Source: Lysobacteraceae bacterium NML95-0200 (lineage in GTDB: Bacteria > Pseudomonadota > Gammaproteobacteria > Xanthomonadales > Xanthomonadaceae). Taken from it: a stretch of 64,000 bases of DNA. The stretch lies in the NCBI GenBank assembly GCA_002798255.1, contig NWQQ01000021.1, positions 124,001 through 188,000 of the forward strand, written 5' to 3'. Both the position numbers and the translations under genes were made by a program. The notes beneath the pieces were generated by a model. The model was not told where the DNA came from. It did not search any database and saw only the letters and a list, made by a program, of their open reading frames with translations. Positions 51,605 to 61,769 of the stretch are shown one piece after another. The stretch's first letter is position 1. The number at the start of each line of letters is the position of its first letter.

Positions 51605-51819
51605 TCGCCCACGGCCACAGGCTGCCGGACATCCTGGACTACACCTTGGCGCAGGTGCGCGGTTTTTTGGCCGCCACCGTGCGCGAGGATGCAGCCCGCG
51701 ACGCACGGCTGCTTTCGCTGATCGCCATCGGTGCGCGCGGCGATGCCCGCCATCTTGACCAGACCCTCGACAGGCTCACCGATCAGGCAAACCGCCATGC
51801 GCATCTCCATTCGCATTGA
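51212..51819 (+). CDS. Tail assembly chaperone G-T fusion made by -1 frameshift
   Basis: A run of seven Ts (51508-51514) lies in register as T TTT TTT in the G-like frame. After a -1 slip the frame stays open for 101 codons to TGA at 51817-51819, reading ...GDGGHWFDTVQHLIAHGHRL... LPDILDYTLAQVRGFLAATV... . That frame has no ATG or good ribosome-binding site of its own upstream. The full product would be 202 residues. In lambda and relatives G and G-T are made in the same way and both are needed for tail assembly. Confidence 0.85.
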
Positions 51820-52441
51820 CAGCAAAGCCGCGCAGGCGCAGTTGCGCCGCTGGGGCGGCGAGTTCCGGCAAAAGGTCAAAAAGGCGGCAGCACGCGGCAT
51901 CGCCAGCGAGGCTGCCGAATTGAGGCAGAACGTGCGCAGCCACGTCGCGGGCCGGATGACAGTGGTGAAGAAGTCCTTCGTCAAGGGCTTCACTGCCAAG
52001 GTGCTCGACAAGGACAAAAAGCGCCTGCCTGCGCTCTACGTCGGCTCGCGCATCCCGTGGTCTGGCATGCACGAACGTGGTGGCGTGATCGGTGGCCGGA
52101 TGCTGATTCCGCTGCACGGACGCGTGGGACGCAAACGCTTCAAGGCGCAGATCGCCGAGCTGATGCGCGGCGGCAATGCCTATTTCATCAAGAACGCCAA
52201 GGGAAACATCGTACTGATGGCCGAGAACATCAAGGAACACGACCGGCCACTGTCCGGCTTCAAGCGCCGTTACCGCAAGGCCGAAGGCATCAAGAAGCTC
52301 AAGCGCGGTGCGGACGTACCGATTGCCGTGCTGGTGCCGCGCGTGCAACTCAAGCGGCGTCTGAACATCGAGCGTATCGTCGCAGGGCGCATCCCGCGCC
52401 TGTCCGCGAGCATCGAGAAGCAGTTGCGGCTGGTGGACTGA
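51797..52441 (+). CDS. DUF6441-type phage tail-associated protein
   Basis: The 214-residue basic protein starts MRISIRIDSKAAQAQLRRWG within the last 23 bases of the frameshift product. It has LYVGSRIPWSGMHERGGVIG and RFKAQIAELMRGGNAYFIKN, matching the DUF6441 group found between the chaperone and tape measure genes of many siphophages. It may be a minor tail protein. Confidence 0.75.
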   Translation: MRISIRIDSKAAQAQLRRWGGEFRQKVKKAAARGIASEAAELRQNVRSHVAGRMTVVKKSFVKGFTAKVLDKDKKRLPALYVGSRIPWSGMHERGGVIGGRMLIPLHGRVGRKRFKAQIAELMRGGNAYFIKNAKGNIVLMAENIKEHDRPLSGFKRRYRKAEGIKKLKRGADVPIAVLVPRVQLKRRLNIERIVAGRIPRLSASIEKQLRLVD

Positions 52442-52443
52442 AG

Positions 52444-55400
52444 ATGGCAAAACGCATTTCCATCATCGTCGCGCTTGAAGGCGCTGACGAGGGGCTCAAG
52501 CGCGCCATCACCTCTGCCGAGCGCAGCCTGGGCGGTTTTGGCTCCAGTGCCAAAAGCGCGAGCGACAAGGCGGCTGCCGGGGTGGCCGAGGTCAAGGCCG
52601 GGATGAGCGCCTTTGGCGATCAGGTCGCCAAGGCCAAGACGCAATTGCTGGCCTTTCTGACCATCAATTGGGTCAGCGGCAAGGTTCGGGAGATCGTCCA
52701 GATCGCGGACGCGTGGAACATGATGTCCGCGCGCCTGAAACTGGCCACCGCAGGCAGCCGCGAATACACGGTCGCGCAGAAGGAACTGTTTGCCATCGCC
52801 CAGCGCATTGGCGTGCCGATCCAGGAAACCGCCACGCTCTACGGCAAGCTCCAGCAGGCGGTGCGGATGCTGGGCGGTGAGCAGGAAGATGCGCTCACCA
52901 TCACCGAGAGCATCTCGCAGGCTCTGCGCATCTCGGGGGCCTCGGCCACTGAGGCGCAGTCGGCGCTGCTGCAGTTCGGTCAGGCCTTGTCTGCCGGCGT
53001 GCTGCGCGGCGAGGAGTTCAACTCCGTCGTCGAAAACAGCCCGCGTCTGGCCAAGGCCCTGGCCGATGGTCTGAACGTGCCCATCGGACGGCTGCGCAAG
53101 CTGGCCGAGGAAGGACGGCTGACCGCCGATGTGGTGGTCAATGCGCTGATGAGCCAGAAGGACAAGCTGGCCGCCGAGTACGCGCAACTGCCCATGACCG
53201 TCGGTCAGGCTTTCACGCGCCTGTCCAACGCCTTCGGGCAGTGGATCAGCCGTCTGGACGAATCCACGGGCTTCACCAAAAAGCTGGCCGAGGCCCTGAC
53301 CTGGCTCGCAGAAAACCTGGACACCGTGATGGAGTGGCTCAGCCGCATTGCCCAGGTCGGGCTGGCGGTGTTGATCTACCGCCTGATCCCGGCGCTGATC
53401 ACCGCGTGGCAGACGGCGGGCGCAGCGGCGGTGACGGCTGCCAGTACCACGGCGGCGGCGTGGGCCACAGCCAACCTGTCCGTCTCCAACGCCATCGCCA
53501 CGGTCGGCAAGCTGCGCGTGGCTTTTGGTGTGCTTGGAGCGGCCATCGTCGGCTGGGAGATCGGGACGTGGCTGTCTGAAAAATTCGAGATCGTCCGCAA
53601 GGCGGGCATCTTCATGGTGCAGGCGCTGGTCACCGGCTTCGAGTTCCTGCGTTATCAGTGGGAGGTGCTCGCGGCGGTGTTTACGTCCGACACCATTGCC
53701 GAGGCCACGCAGCGGCACAAGGAACGTCTGGCAGAGATGAACCGCATCTTCGCCGAGATGTATGCCGACGCCACGGAAGGCTCGAACGCGGCTCAGGGTG
53801 CGATGGATAGTGCTGCGAGCGCCGCCGAGGAAATCGCCAAACGGCTCGAAGCCGTGCGTCAAGGCACACAGGAGGCGATTGGGCGTGGCATAGAGGCGGT
53901 TCACTCCGCGCTGGAAAAGCTCAAATCCCGGCTGGGCGAGGTTGAACAGGCCGTCGGCAAGGCTCAGGGTGTGGTCAATGACGCCACCGCCAAGATGGGC
54001 GAGGCCTACAAGGGTTTTACTGCCCTCGTGGAGGCCAACCTGCAGACGCAGGTCACGGCAGTGAAGGCGCGCTACGACCAGGAGAAGGCCGAACTGGAAC
54101 GCACCCAGCAGTCCGAAACCGCCAAGATCACCAAGTCCACCCAACTGCTCACCGAGGCACTGACGCAGCAGGCGACGCTGCACCGTCAGGCCACCACCGA
54201 AACGCTGGGCCTGATCGACCAGGAGACGCAGGCGCGCCGGGAGGCTGCCGCCCGCCAGGGCCAGACCGAGGAAGAACGCCGTGCCAATGTGCAGCGCGTG
54301 GAAAACGACATCCTGACCGCCAAGCGGCAGACGCTCACGCAGGCGCTGGCCGAATACCGCCAGCACATCGACGCGCTCAATGCCGAAGCCAACCGGCATC
54401 TGGCCGAGGTGCAGCGCATCGAGGAGGCCAAGCGTCAGTTGTCCATGTCCACGGAGGATCGCATCCGCGAAATCCGCCGCCAGGGCATGACGGAGTACGA
54501 AGCCACTGAGGATCGCAAGCGCCAGATTGCGGAGATGCAGGCTCAGGCACGGCGGGCACTGGCCAATGGCGAGTTGGAACTGGCCCGCCAGCTTGCACAA
54601 AAGGCAATGGATATGGCCGCGCAGGTGGCCACCAGCCAGACCAACGAGGCCAAGCGGGCGGCAGAGGCGCGCAAGCAGTCCGAGCAGGCGGTGTCGCAGG
54701 CCGCGCAGCTTGAAGCGCAGTCGCGCGAGGCCTACCGTCGGCAGGAATACCAGCAGGCCAACGACTTGATGCGGCAGGCCGGTCAGTTGCGGGATGAGTT
54801 GGCGCAGAAGGCCCGGGACGCCGATGCGCAGGCCGTACAGAGCAAACAGGGCGTGCGCGAGGCCATCGACCGCATCCGCCAATCCGAGGACATTCTCAAT
54901 CAGGCGCTGGATGCCGAAGCCAGGGCGTATCAGACGGCGGCGCGCACGGCGCTGTCCGCACGCGATGAGATTCAGCGCACGCTCACCGAAACGACGCGCC
55001 AGGTCGACGAGCTCACGGCCAAGCTCAAGGACGGGATGAAGCTCACGCTCGACGCCGACACCACGCGCTTCAACAAGGCGCTGGCCGATCTGGACAAGGC
55101 GCTGTCGGAGAAGGAATACCTGCTGCAGATTCAGGCCGACCTGCAGGAGGCCGAGCAAAAACTCAAGGAATACGAGGCGCTGCTCAAAGAGGGCAAGACG
55201 CTGCCGGTCGATGCCGATGTGTCCAAGGCCCGCGATGCCCTGGACAGGCTCAAGACCTACGCCGACCAGAACGCGCAGTTCGAGCTGAAGGTGGCGACCG
55301 AGAAGGCGCAGGCCGCGATCACCAACGTCGAGGGGATGATCAAAGCGCTGGATCGCATCCAGACCGAGTCGCAGCATCAGGTGGCCAGCAACGTAAGCGC

Positions 55401-56445
55401 GGTACGCGCGGAGATCGACAGCCTCAACGGGCGCAATACCTCCAGCACCCACACCATCTACGTGAGAAAGGTGGAAACCAATGCCACCGGAGGCTTGGTC
55501 GGCGCAGGTGTGCAGAAGTTTGCCGAGGGCGGCGTGGTGGCAGCGGCATTTCCCCGGATGAGCGGCGGCACCGTGCCCGGCTCCGGCCACCACGACACCG
55601 TGCCGCGCACCTTGGAGGCCGGGGCCTTTGTGATCCGCAAGGCGGCTGTGCGCAAGTACGGTGCGGCGCGGCTGGCCAGCCTTGCCCGGGGTGTGGCGCA
55701 TTTTGCGCGTGGCGGGCAGGTTGGCGGCGGCGAAGCGCCCAAGCGCAACCGAGAGGCCGTCGAGGCGCTGAAGATGATCGACCTTGGCCTGCAAGGCATG
55801 AACGAGTACACAAGCTGGCTGCAGCACAAGTACGGCGCGGCGGTCAGCTTGACCATGAAGTCCGACACGATGCGCTATTGGGGCCAGCTGGCACAGCAGG
55901 ATCGGCGCAAGCTCGAGGAGTTCATCGACCGCAAGACCCTCACCGGCAACGAGAGCCAGAGCCTGCAACGCATCAAGCAAAGGTGGCGGCAGGCGATGGC
56001 GCAGCCCTTGCTCTGGGGCAAAGACCTGGAGCGCGAGCTGATCGACTACATGGAGCAGAACCATGGCCAGTTCTACAGGCTCGGGGGGCTGTCCCGATCC
56101 GACACGGTGCCCGCCATGCTGACACCGGGCGAATATGTGGTCAGGCGCGATGCCGTGGCGCGTCTGGGAGTGGGCTTCTTCGAGGCCATCAACAACCTGT
56201 CCGCCCCGGCGCAGGCGTTGGCAGGCCGCACGCTCGCCAGCGTCCAGGGTTTCGCCAGCGGCGGTTTGGTGCAGCCCATTGGCGTGAATGTGCCGCGTCC
56301 AGCCTTGACTGAGGCCAGCGCGCCCACGCGCACCGTGCGCGTCGAACTGGCTGCAGGCGGTCAACGGGTCACTGCCACCGTCGATGGCCGTGACGAGGCG
56401 CGCCTGTTGCAACTGCTGGACGCCGCACGCGCCCGCACGACCTGA
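52444..56445 (+). CDS. Tail tape measure protein
   Basis: The 1333-residue protein sets tail length. The N-terminal part (to about residue 290) has a conserved tape-measure domain with AKRISIIVALEGADEGLKRA and QSALLQFGQALSAGVLRGEE. Hydrophobic segments lie about 300-325 (IAQVGLAVLIYRLIPALITA) and 355-375. Residues about 430-1000 are long coiled coil rich in Ala/Gln/Glu/Arg. The C-terminal region repeats FxxGGxV stretches (VQKFAEGGVVAAAFP, AHFARGGQVGGG, GFASGGLVQP). Length predicts a long non-contractile tail. Its opposite strand holds a long spurious frame. Confidence 0.95.
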   Translation: MAKRISIIVALEGADEGLKRAITSAERSLGGFGSSAKSASDKAAAGVAEVKAGMSAFGDQVAKAKTQLLAFLTINWVSGKVREIVQIADAWNMMSARLKLATAGSREYTVAQKELFAIAQRIGVPIQETATLYGKLQQAVRMLGGEQEDALTITESISQALRISGASATEAQSALLQFGQALSAGVLRGEEFNSVVENSPRLAKALADGLNVPIGRLRKLAEEGRLTADVVVNALMSQKDKLAAEYAQLPMTVGQAFTRLSNAFGQWISRLDESTGFTKKLAEALTWLAENLDTVMEWLSRIAQVGLAVLIYRLIPALITAWQTAGAAAVTAASTTAAAWATANLSVSNAIATVGKLRVAFGVLGAAIVGWEIGTWLSEKFEIVRKAGIFMVQALVTGFEFLRYQWEVLAAVFTSDTIAEATQRHKERLAEMNRIFAEMYADATEGSNAAQGAMDSAASAAEEIAKRLEAVRQGTQEAIGRGIEAVHSALEKLKSRLGEVEQAVGKAQGVVNDATAKMGEAYKGFTALVEANLQTQVTAVKARYDQEKAELERTQQSETAKITKSTQLLTEALTQQATLHRQATTETLGLIDQETQARREAAARQGQTEEERRANVQRVENDILTAKRQTLTQALAEYRQHIDALNAEANRHLAEVQRIEEAKRQLSMSTEDRIREIRRQGMTEYEATEDRKRQIAEMQAQARRALANGELELARQLAQKAMDMAAQVATSQTNEAKRAAEARKQSEQAVSQAAQLEAQSREAYRRQEYQQANDLMRQAGQLRDELAQKARDADAQAVQSKQGVREAIDRIRQSEDILNQALDAEARAYQTAARTALSARDEIQRTLTETTRQVDELTAKLKDGMKLTLDADTTRFNKALADLDKALSEKEYLLQIQADLQEAEQKLKEYEALLKEGKTLPVDADVSKARDALDRLKTYADQNAQFELKVATEKAQAAITNVEGMIKALDRIQTESQHQVASNVSAVRAEIDSLNGRNTSSTHTIYVRKVETNATGGLVGAGVQKFAEGGVVAAAFPRMSGGTVPGSGHHDTVPRTLEAGAFVIRKAAVRKYGAARLASLARGVAHFARGGQVGGGEAPKRNREAVEALKMIDLGLQGMNEYTSWLQHKYGAAVSLTMKSDTMRYWGQLAQQDRRKLEEFIDRKTLTGNESQSLQRIKQRWRQAMAQPLLWGKDLERELIDYMEQNHGQFYRLGGLSRSDTVPAMLTPGEYVVRRDAVARLGVGFFEAINNLSAPAQALAGRTLASVQGFASGGLVQPIGVNVPRPALTEASAPTRTVRVELAAGGQRVTATVDGRDEARLLQLLDAARARTT

Positions 56446-56456
56446 GCTTGATCCCG

Positions 56457-56864
56457 ATGCAACTGAAGAACCTCGCTACCGGGGTGGCGCTGCCATTGCC
56501 CGACGACTTGCTGTGGACGGACGAACACGCGTGGTCGCCCGCCGTCGCCTCCGTGTCCTACCTGCTCACCGGTGCGCTGCTGGTGCAGTCGGCCACACGA
56601 CAGGCGGGTCGCCCGATCACGCTGGTCGGGCCTTCCGACATGGCGTGGGTGACGCGCGCAGCGGTGAACCAACTGTACGGCTGGGCTGCCGCGCCGCTCA
56701 CGGCCAGCAGTGGTCGCTTCGAACTGACTTTGCGCGATGCGCGTGTGTTCACCGTGGCCTTCCGCCACCAAGAAGCCGCCATCGAAGCCGAACCCGTGCT
56801 GGGTTTTCCGGCACAGGCCGACACCGATTTCTACCGCATCACCTTGCGGTTGATGCAGATCTGA
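56457..56864 (+). CDS. Phage minor tail protein
   Basis: The 135-residue protein (MQLKNLATGVALPLPDDLLW...) resembles short minor tail proteins encoded just after the tape measure, with LRDARVFTVAFRHQEAAIEA in the second half. A TTG three codons earlier is a possible start but the ATG at 56457 is preferred. Its role is not clear. Confidence 0.7.
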   Translation: MQLKNLATGVALPLPDDLLWTDEHAWSPAVASVSYLLTGALLVQSATRQAGRPITLVGPSDMAWVTRAAVNQLYGWAAAPLTASSGRFELTLRDARVFTVAFRHQEAAIEAEPVLGFPAQADTDFYRITLRLMQI

Positions 56865-56881
56865 CCCAAGGGAGAATTCCA

Positions 56882-59800
56882 ATGCCCATTCTTGCAGGCG
56901 ATGTGAAGCTGGTCGCCAGTCAGGTGATGGACGACGTCGCAGAAGGCGGCGGCGCACCCACCGCCAATGTCATCGTCGATGGCGCGAGCAACTCGCTGTT
57001 CAACGACATCTCGGAACTGGATCGTGCGGGTGGCCGCGTGAACCTGCGCAAGGTGTTCGCCAGCATCCAGACCGACACCACCGACACCTATCTGGGCGGC
57101 AACGTCATCGTCTCCGACCCGCCCAGCGATCCGCGCGTGGCGGTGACCATCTTCTCTACCCAGGAGGTGTTCGACCGCCGCACGCAAGCGCGCGACCGCA
57201 TCGAGGCCTATCTCAACAAGGGCTCGCAGTGGAACGGCTATCTGCTGGAGAACCACATCGCGGGGCAGCGCAGCATTCAGTTGTTCCAGCGCGTGGGGGC
57301 AGAACTGCCCACCATCGGCAAAACCCTGTTTCTGGTGATGAACGAGGGGCTGGCCAACGAGTATTCGCAGTACGTGCGCATCACCCGCATCGAATCGGAA
57401 ACCCGCACCTTCAGCTACGGCACGGGCAGCGGCATCCAGGACTATCAGGCGGTGGTGGTCAGTTGCGACCTGTCCGATGCGCTGCGCTACGACTTCCCCG
57501 GTTCGCCGCCGGATCGCCTGTTCACTATGGCCAACGGCAAGACCCGGACGCGCGACACCGTGGTGGCCGATGCTGCCAAGTACTGCGGCGTGGTCAAGAC
57601 CACCCAGCCGGTCGCCATCGGGGATGTGGCCGCCAGCGTCAGCAGCGTATTCACCCAACTGGTACCCTCGGCCCAGACCGAGACGCCGCTGCTCGACCTC
57701 ACCGCAGGCGGCACCGCCGAAACCCTGATCGAATCGGACAACGGCACGGTGTCCTACACCTCGGCGGCCGCTTTCAATGCCTCCACCGTGCTCTCGGTGG
57801 GTAATGCCATCCAGCCCGGTACGCTGTCCATCAGCGTCAGCGGTGCAACGCTCACCGACAACGGTGGCGATCTGGTGTCGGGCGCGACCGTGGTCGGCAC
57901 CGTCAACTACGGGCGCGGCCAGATCACGCTGGCCTCCAGCGCACCGACCTACTCGGGCACCAAGACCATCAGCTTCCGGCCTGCTGCCGCGCCGATCCGC
58001 GTGGCCGATACGGCGGGCGTGCGGGTGGACATCGAGAGCCGCTCGTACAACTACATCCTGACCATCGTGCCCAGTCCGGCACCGGGCACCCTGCAGGTGA
58101 GCTACCGGGCGCAGGGCAAGTGGTACGACCTGCGCGACAACGGCGCAGGCGTGCTCAAGGGCGTCAGCCCGGAATACGGCGTCGGCACCGTCAGCTACAC
58201 CACCGGCACCGTGGCGGTCACCCTGGGAGCCTTGCCCGACGTGGGCAGCGAGATCGTCTATGCCTGGGGCGGCAAGGCCAACTACTTCAATCGCGCATCC
58301 AGCGCCATCGCACCGCCGTCGGTGACTCTGCAACTGACCCATGCCGGTGTCACGCCGGGGTCGGTGACGATCACCTGGAACGATGGCACGGCGCGCAGCG
58401 CCACCGATGATGGCAAGGGCTCGATCAGCGGACATGCCAGCGGCAGCATCAACTACCAGACCGGCCTGATCCAGATCACGCCGACCGTGCTGCCCGCAGG
58501 CGGCCAGACCTACAGCGTTGCCTACACCTGGGGGCCACCCAACGAGGAGGAGTTCGAAGCGCCGCTGCGCAATGGCGATGGCAGCATCGATGTGGAGGTG
58601 GACTTCGACGGTCTGATTCCGGGCACGGTGGAGTTGGAGTGGAATCTGCTCATCGACCTGTATGAGTACATCTCCACCACCCCGGCCGAACTGCAACTGA
58701 TCGCGCGGATCGACCCGATCAAGATCGTCAAGGACGACGGGCTAGGTGTGCTGCGCGATCCGCAGGGAATGGCTTTCGGGACGGTGAACTACGCCACGGG
58801 TGTCGTTCACTTCACGCCCGACACCACGGTGCGTATCCCGGTGGCACGCTACAACGTTACCCAGATCGGCTGGACACGCACCGACGGCAGGGTGTTGCCG
58901 GTGTACCGCAACCTGTTCTCGCATTGGGAGTACATCCCCGCGGGCGCGTCGATGCCCATCGACGACACCGGCTGGGCCAAGGTGCGCTACCGGGCAGCGG
59001 GCGCATCCAATGCCACGAATGACAGCTTCACGGCGGGTGCGCTGGCTATCGACCTGACACCGACTTTTGCCGAGAACATCGTCCCCGGCAGCGTCTGTTT
59101 CACGCTGGGCGGCAAGACCTACTTTGACCGGCTGGGCAGCCTGTACTACGACCTCGATCCGGTGACGGGCGCGGCAACGCTGGCCGGACAGATCAACTAC
59201 GCCAACGGCGCGGCCAATATCACGGCGTGGGTTCCCGCTGCCGCAAACGCGGTGGCGTTGCGCTCTTTGTTGACCACGCTGGATGGCACGCCGGTGGACG
59301 AGGTGACCTTCCGTGTTCCTGCGTCTCCGGTACGTCCGTCCAGCCTGCAAATCCTCGCCACACGACTGAGCGGCGGCACCATCAACGTCAGCGCCAACAA
59401 CAACGGCGACATCATCGGCACCGACGTACTTGGCTCCATCGACTACGAAACCGGCGTGGTGCGTGTGCGCTTTGGTGCGTGGGTGGCGGCAGCAGGCAAC
59501 GAAGGGCAAAGCTGGTACGACCCGGATGCGGTGGTCACCATCGAAGGCGTTGCCAAGATCTTCAAGCCTGTGCCGGTGTTTGCCGACACCATCAAGTACA
59601 ACGCGGTGGCGTACTCCTACCTGCCGTTGGATGCCGACATCATCGGCCTCGATCCGGTGCGGCTGCCGCAGGATGGACGTGTACCGATCTTCCGTGCGGG
59701 CGACTTCGCGGTGATCGGCCACACCGCAACCGTCGGGCCGTTCACGGCCACCAGCGGGCAGGTGGTGGACTGCGGCCGTCAGCGCCTCTCGCGTGTGCGG

Positions 59801-60484
59801 GTGCTCGATGGCAACGGAGAAGTCGTCACCACTGACTACACCGCCGATTTGGAAGCGGGAACCGTCACCTTCGGTGTGGTCACCGGCCTGGTGCAGCCGG
59901 TTACCGTCGAGCACCGCATCGAAGACATGGCTCAGGTGTCAGACGTGCAGATTTCCGGGCGGCTGACCTTCACGCGCCAGATCACCCACGACTACCCGGT
60001 CGGCTCGCATGTGTCCTCGGCCCTGGTGTCGGGCGATCTGCGCGCCTATGTCTCCAATCTGTTCGATCAGGCCAGCTGGAACGGCAGCTTTCTGGATGCG
60101 ATTCAAGGCGCTGCGGCCACCGCCACCTACAACGACGTGCTGGCTCCCATCGTGGTCACCAACGCCGGGGCGATCACCGAACGCTGGGCGATCCAGTTCA
60201 CCAACGCGACCTCGTTCAACGTCATCGGCGAGCACGTCGGCGTGATCGCCACCGGCAGCACGGGCAGCGACATCGCCCCCATCAATCCGGCCACCGGCAA
60301 ACCGTACTTCACCCTGGCCGCTGTCGGTTGGGGCTCGGGCTGGGCCACAGGCAACGTGCTGCGCTTCAACACCACGGGTGCGCTGTTTCCGGTGTGGGTA
60401 GTGCGCACCATCCAGCAAGGCCCGGAAACCGTCACCAACGATGCCTTCACCTTGCTGGTGCGCGGTGACGTGGATCGCCCTTGA
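56882..60484 (+). CDS. Large phage tail protein with repeated beta modules
   Basis: The 1200-residue protein forms part of the tail tip or side. Residues about 1-280 make a distinct N-terminal domain (FLVMNEGLANEYSQYVRITR). After that at least six repeats follow, each ending in a GxxNYxxGxV-like strand: GTVNYGRG (57896), GTVSYTTG (58187), GSINYQTG (58443), GTVNYATG (58780), GQINYANG (59188) and GSIDYETG (59431). Each repeat also has a D-x-G-x-G loop. Such modules are expected to be beta-sandwich or beta-propeller-like stalks. AAGGGAG precedes the ATG. Confidence 0.82.
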   Translation: MPILAGDVKLVASQVMDDVAEGGGAPTANVIVDGASNSLFNDISELDRAGGRVNLRKVFASIQTDTTDTYLGGNVIVSDPPSDPRVAVTIFSTQEVFDRRTQARDRIEAYLNKGSQWNGYLLENHIAGQRSIQLFQRVGAELPTIGKTLFLVMNEGLANEYSQYVRITRIESETRTFSYGTGSGIQDYQAVVVSCDLSDALRYDFPGSPPDRLFTMANGKTRTRDTVVADAAKYCGVVKTTQPVAIGDVAASVSSVFTQLVPSAQTETPLLDLTAGGTAETLIESDNGTVSYTSAAAFNASTVLSVGNAIQPGTLSISVSGATLTDNGGDLVSGATVVGTVNYGRGQITLASSAPTYSGTKTISFRPAAAPIRVADTAGVRVDIESRSYNYILTIVPSPAPGTLQVSYRAQGKWYDLRDNGAGVLKGVSPEYGVGTVSYTTGTVAVTLGALPDVGSEIVYAWGGKANYFNRASSAIAPPSVTLQLTHAGVTPGSVTITWNDGTARSATDDGKGSISGHASGSINYQTGLIQITPTVLPAGGQTYSVAYTWGPPNEEEFEAPLRNGDGSIDVEVDFDGLIPGTVELEWNLLIDLYEYISTTPAELQLIARIDPIKIVKDDGLGVLRDPQGMAFGTVNYATGVVHFTPDTTVRIPVARYNVTQIGWTRTDGRVLPVYRNLFSHWEYIPAGASMPIDDTGWAKVRYRAAGASNATNDSFTAGALAIDLTPTFAENIVPGSVCFTLGGKTYFDRLGSLYYDLDPVTGAATLAGQINYANGAANITAWVPAAANAVALRSLLTTLDGTPVDEVTFRVPASPVRPSSLQILATRLSGGTINVSANNNGDIIGTDVLGSIDYETGVVRVRFGAWVAAAGNEGQSWYDPDAVVTIEGVAKIFKPVPVFADTIKYNAVAYSYLPLDADIIGLDPVRLPQDGRVPIFRAGDFAVIGHTATVGPFTATSGQVVDCGRQRLSRVRVLDGNGEVVTTDYTADLEAGTVTFGVVTGLVQPVTVEHRIEDMAQVSDVQISGRLTFTRQITHDYPVGSHVSSALVSGDLRAYVSNLFDQASWNGSFLDAIQGAAATATYNDVLAPIVVTNAGAITERWAIQFTNATSFNVIGEHVGVIATGSTGSDIAPINPATGKPYFTLAAVGWGSGWATGNVLRFNTTGALFPVWVVRTIQQGPETVTNDAFTLLVRGDVDRP

Positions 60485-60494
60485 GGAGAACGTG

Positions 60495-61766
60495 ATGAGC
60501 AACAAGGTCAAATGGATGCACCAGGGCTTTGCAGGCGCGCCGGTGCTCACCAACAACTGGGGCAGCCTGACGGCGCTGCTGGATGCCTGCCTCGTCACCG
60601 GGTTCAACCTGAAAACCGTGACGGCGCTCACCCGCACGGGCGACGTGGCCACTGCCACCATTGGCTCTGGCCATGGCTTTCTGGTCGATCAGGTCGTACT
60701 GGTCGAAGGCTGTGACCAGCCGTCCTACAACGGCGAGTTCACGGTTACCGCGATTACATCCACCACGGTGAGCTTCCGTATCGAAGGCGAGCCTGCCTCG
60801 CCTGCGACCACGCAAACCGGCGTCACGATGAAGATCGCGCCGCTGGGCTTCGAGATCGCCTTCACCGGCACCAACAAGCGCGCCTACCGCAGTCCGAATC
60901 CCTTGTCGAACCGGCACTACCTGCGCGTGGACGACAGCCTGCCCACAGGCTACACACCGACCTGGGCCAAGTTCGCCCGCGTGACCATCGCTGAAGGGAT
61001 GGCCGACATCGACACCTTCGTGGGTGCGCGAGCGCCGTTCACGCCCGGTGCGCCGACGCGCAATGAAGTGCCGACCGGCAGTGGCGCGACGATGTACACG
61101 GGTTGGTTCAAGTGGTACTACGCGCGTCATTCCTATGCCGAGACGTCCGGCGACAACGGCAACTGGGGCCGAAGCTGGGTGCTGATCGGCGATGACCGGG
61201 GATTCTTCCTTTTCAACTCGTCGGGCTATTCGGGCGATTGGCGCGTGCTGCACGCCTTCACCGACTTCGACAGCTACAAACCCGGCGACAACTTCGCGTC
61301 CTATCTGATCGCCTCGGAACGCTACCAGCAGGCCAACTACACGGGCGGCAGCTACCCTTGGCAGGATGCGTACTCGGCCTATGCGCAGGACACCACCGGC
61401 AAGATCTGTATGCGCGATTACACGGGCATCGGCGGCAATTGCCGATTGGGGATGCTGTCCCTGAACGACGGCAATAACCAGAATATCTCCGGGCGTTCTG
61501 GAGCCATCCCATTTCCCAATGGCCCGGACTACGGCCTGATCCTGCATCCGATTTACCTGCGTGAAACCAGTGGTGGCCATTTGCGCGGCACTTTGCCGGG
61601 GATGTTCTGGGTGCATCAGAACCAGCCCTACGGCCATCTGACGAAGATCGACAACGTCATCGGCTACGAGGATCGAAAGTTCCTCTATGTGACCGTCAGT
61701 TCGTACTCGAGTGAAGCCAACAGCTGTGGCTTTTGTTTCGACATCACCGGGCCGTGGAGGCCGTGA
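60495..61766 (+). CDS. Phage tail protein, putative distal/receptor-interaction component
   Basis: The 423-residue protein starts MSNKVKWMHQGFAGAPVLTN with GAGGAG six bases upstream. It is Gly, Tyr and Trp rich (YSGDWRVLHAFTDF, GGSYPWQDAYSAYAQDTTGK), like a folded beta-rich tail decoration or distal tail protein. No enzyme motif seen. It is encoded after the large repeat protein, in a co-transcribed series. Confidence 0.65.
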   Translation: MSNKVKWMHQGFAGAPVLTNNWGSLTALLDACLVTGFNLKTVTALTRTGDVATATIGSGHGFLVDQVVLVEGCDQPSYNGEFTVTAITSTTVSFRIEGEPASPATTQTGVTMKIAPLGFEIAFTGTNKRAYRSPNPLSNRHYLRVDDSLPTGYTPTWAKFARVTIAEGMADIDTFVGARAPFTPGAPTRNEVPTGSGATMYTGWFKWYYARHSYAETSGDNGNWGRSWVLIGDDRGFFLFNSSGYSGDWRVLHAFTDFDSYKPGDNFASYLIASERYQQANYTGGSYPWQDAYSAYAQDTTGKICMRDYTGIGGNCRLGMLSLNDGNNQNISGRSGAIPFPNGPDYGLILHPIYLRETSGGHLRGTLPGMFWVHQNQPYGHLTKIDNVIGYEDRKFLYVTVSSYSSEANSCGFCFDITGPWRP

Positions 61767-61769
61767 GCG

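Noticed and set aside
52270-56412. 1380-codon open frame on the minus strand opposite the tape measure gene
   Set aside because: It is the mirror of a GC-rich coiled-coil gene. Its translation is His/Leu/Gln/Arg rich with no domain, while the plus strand has clear tape-measure features.
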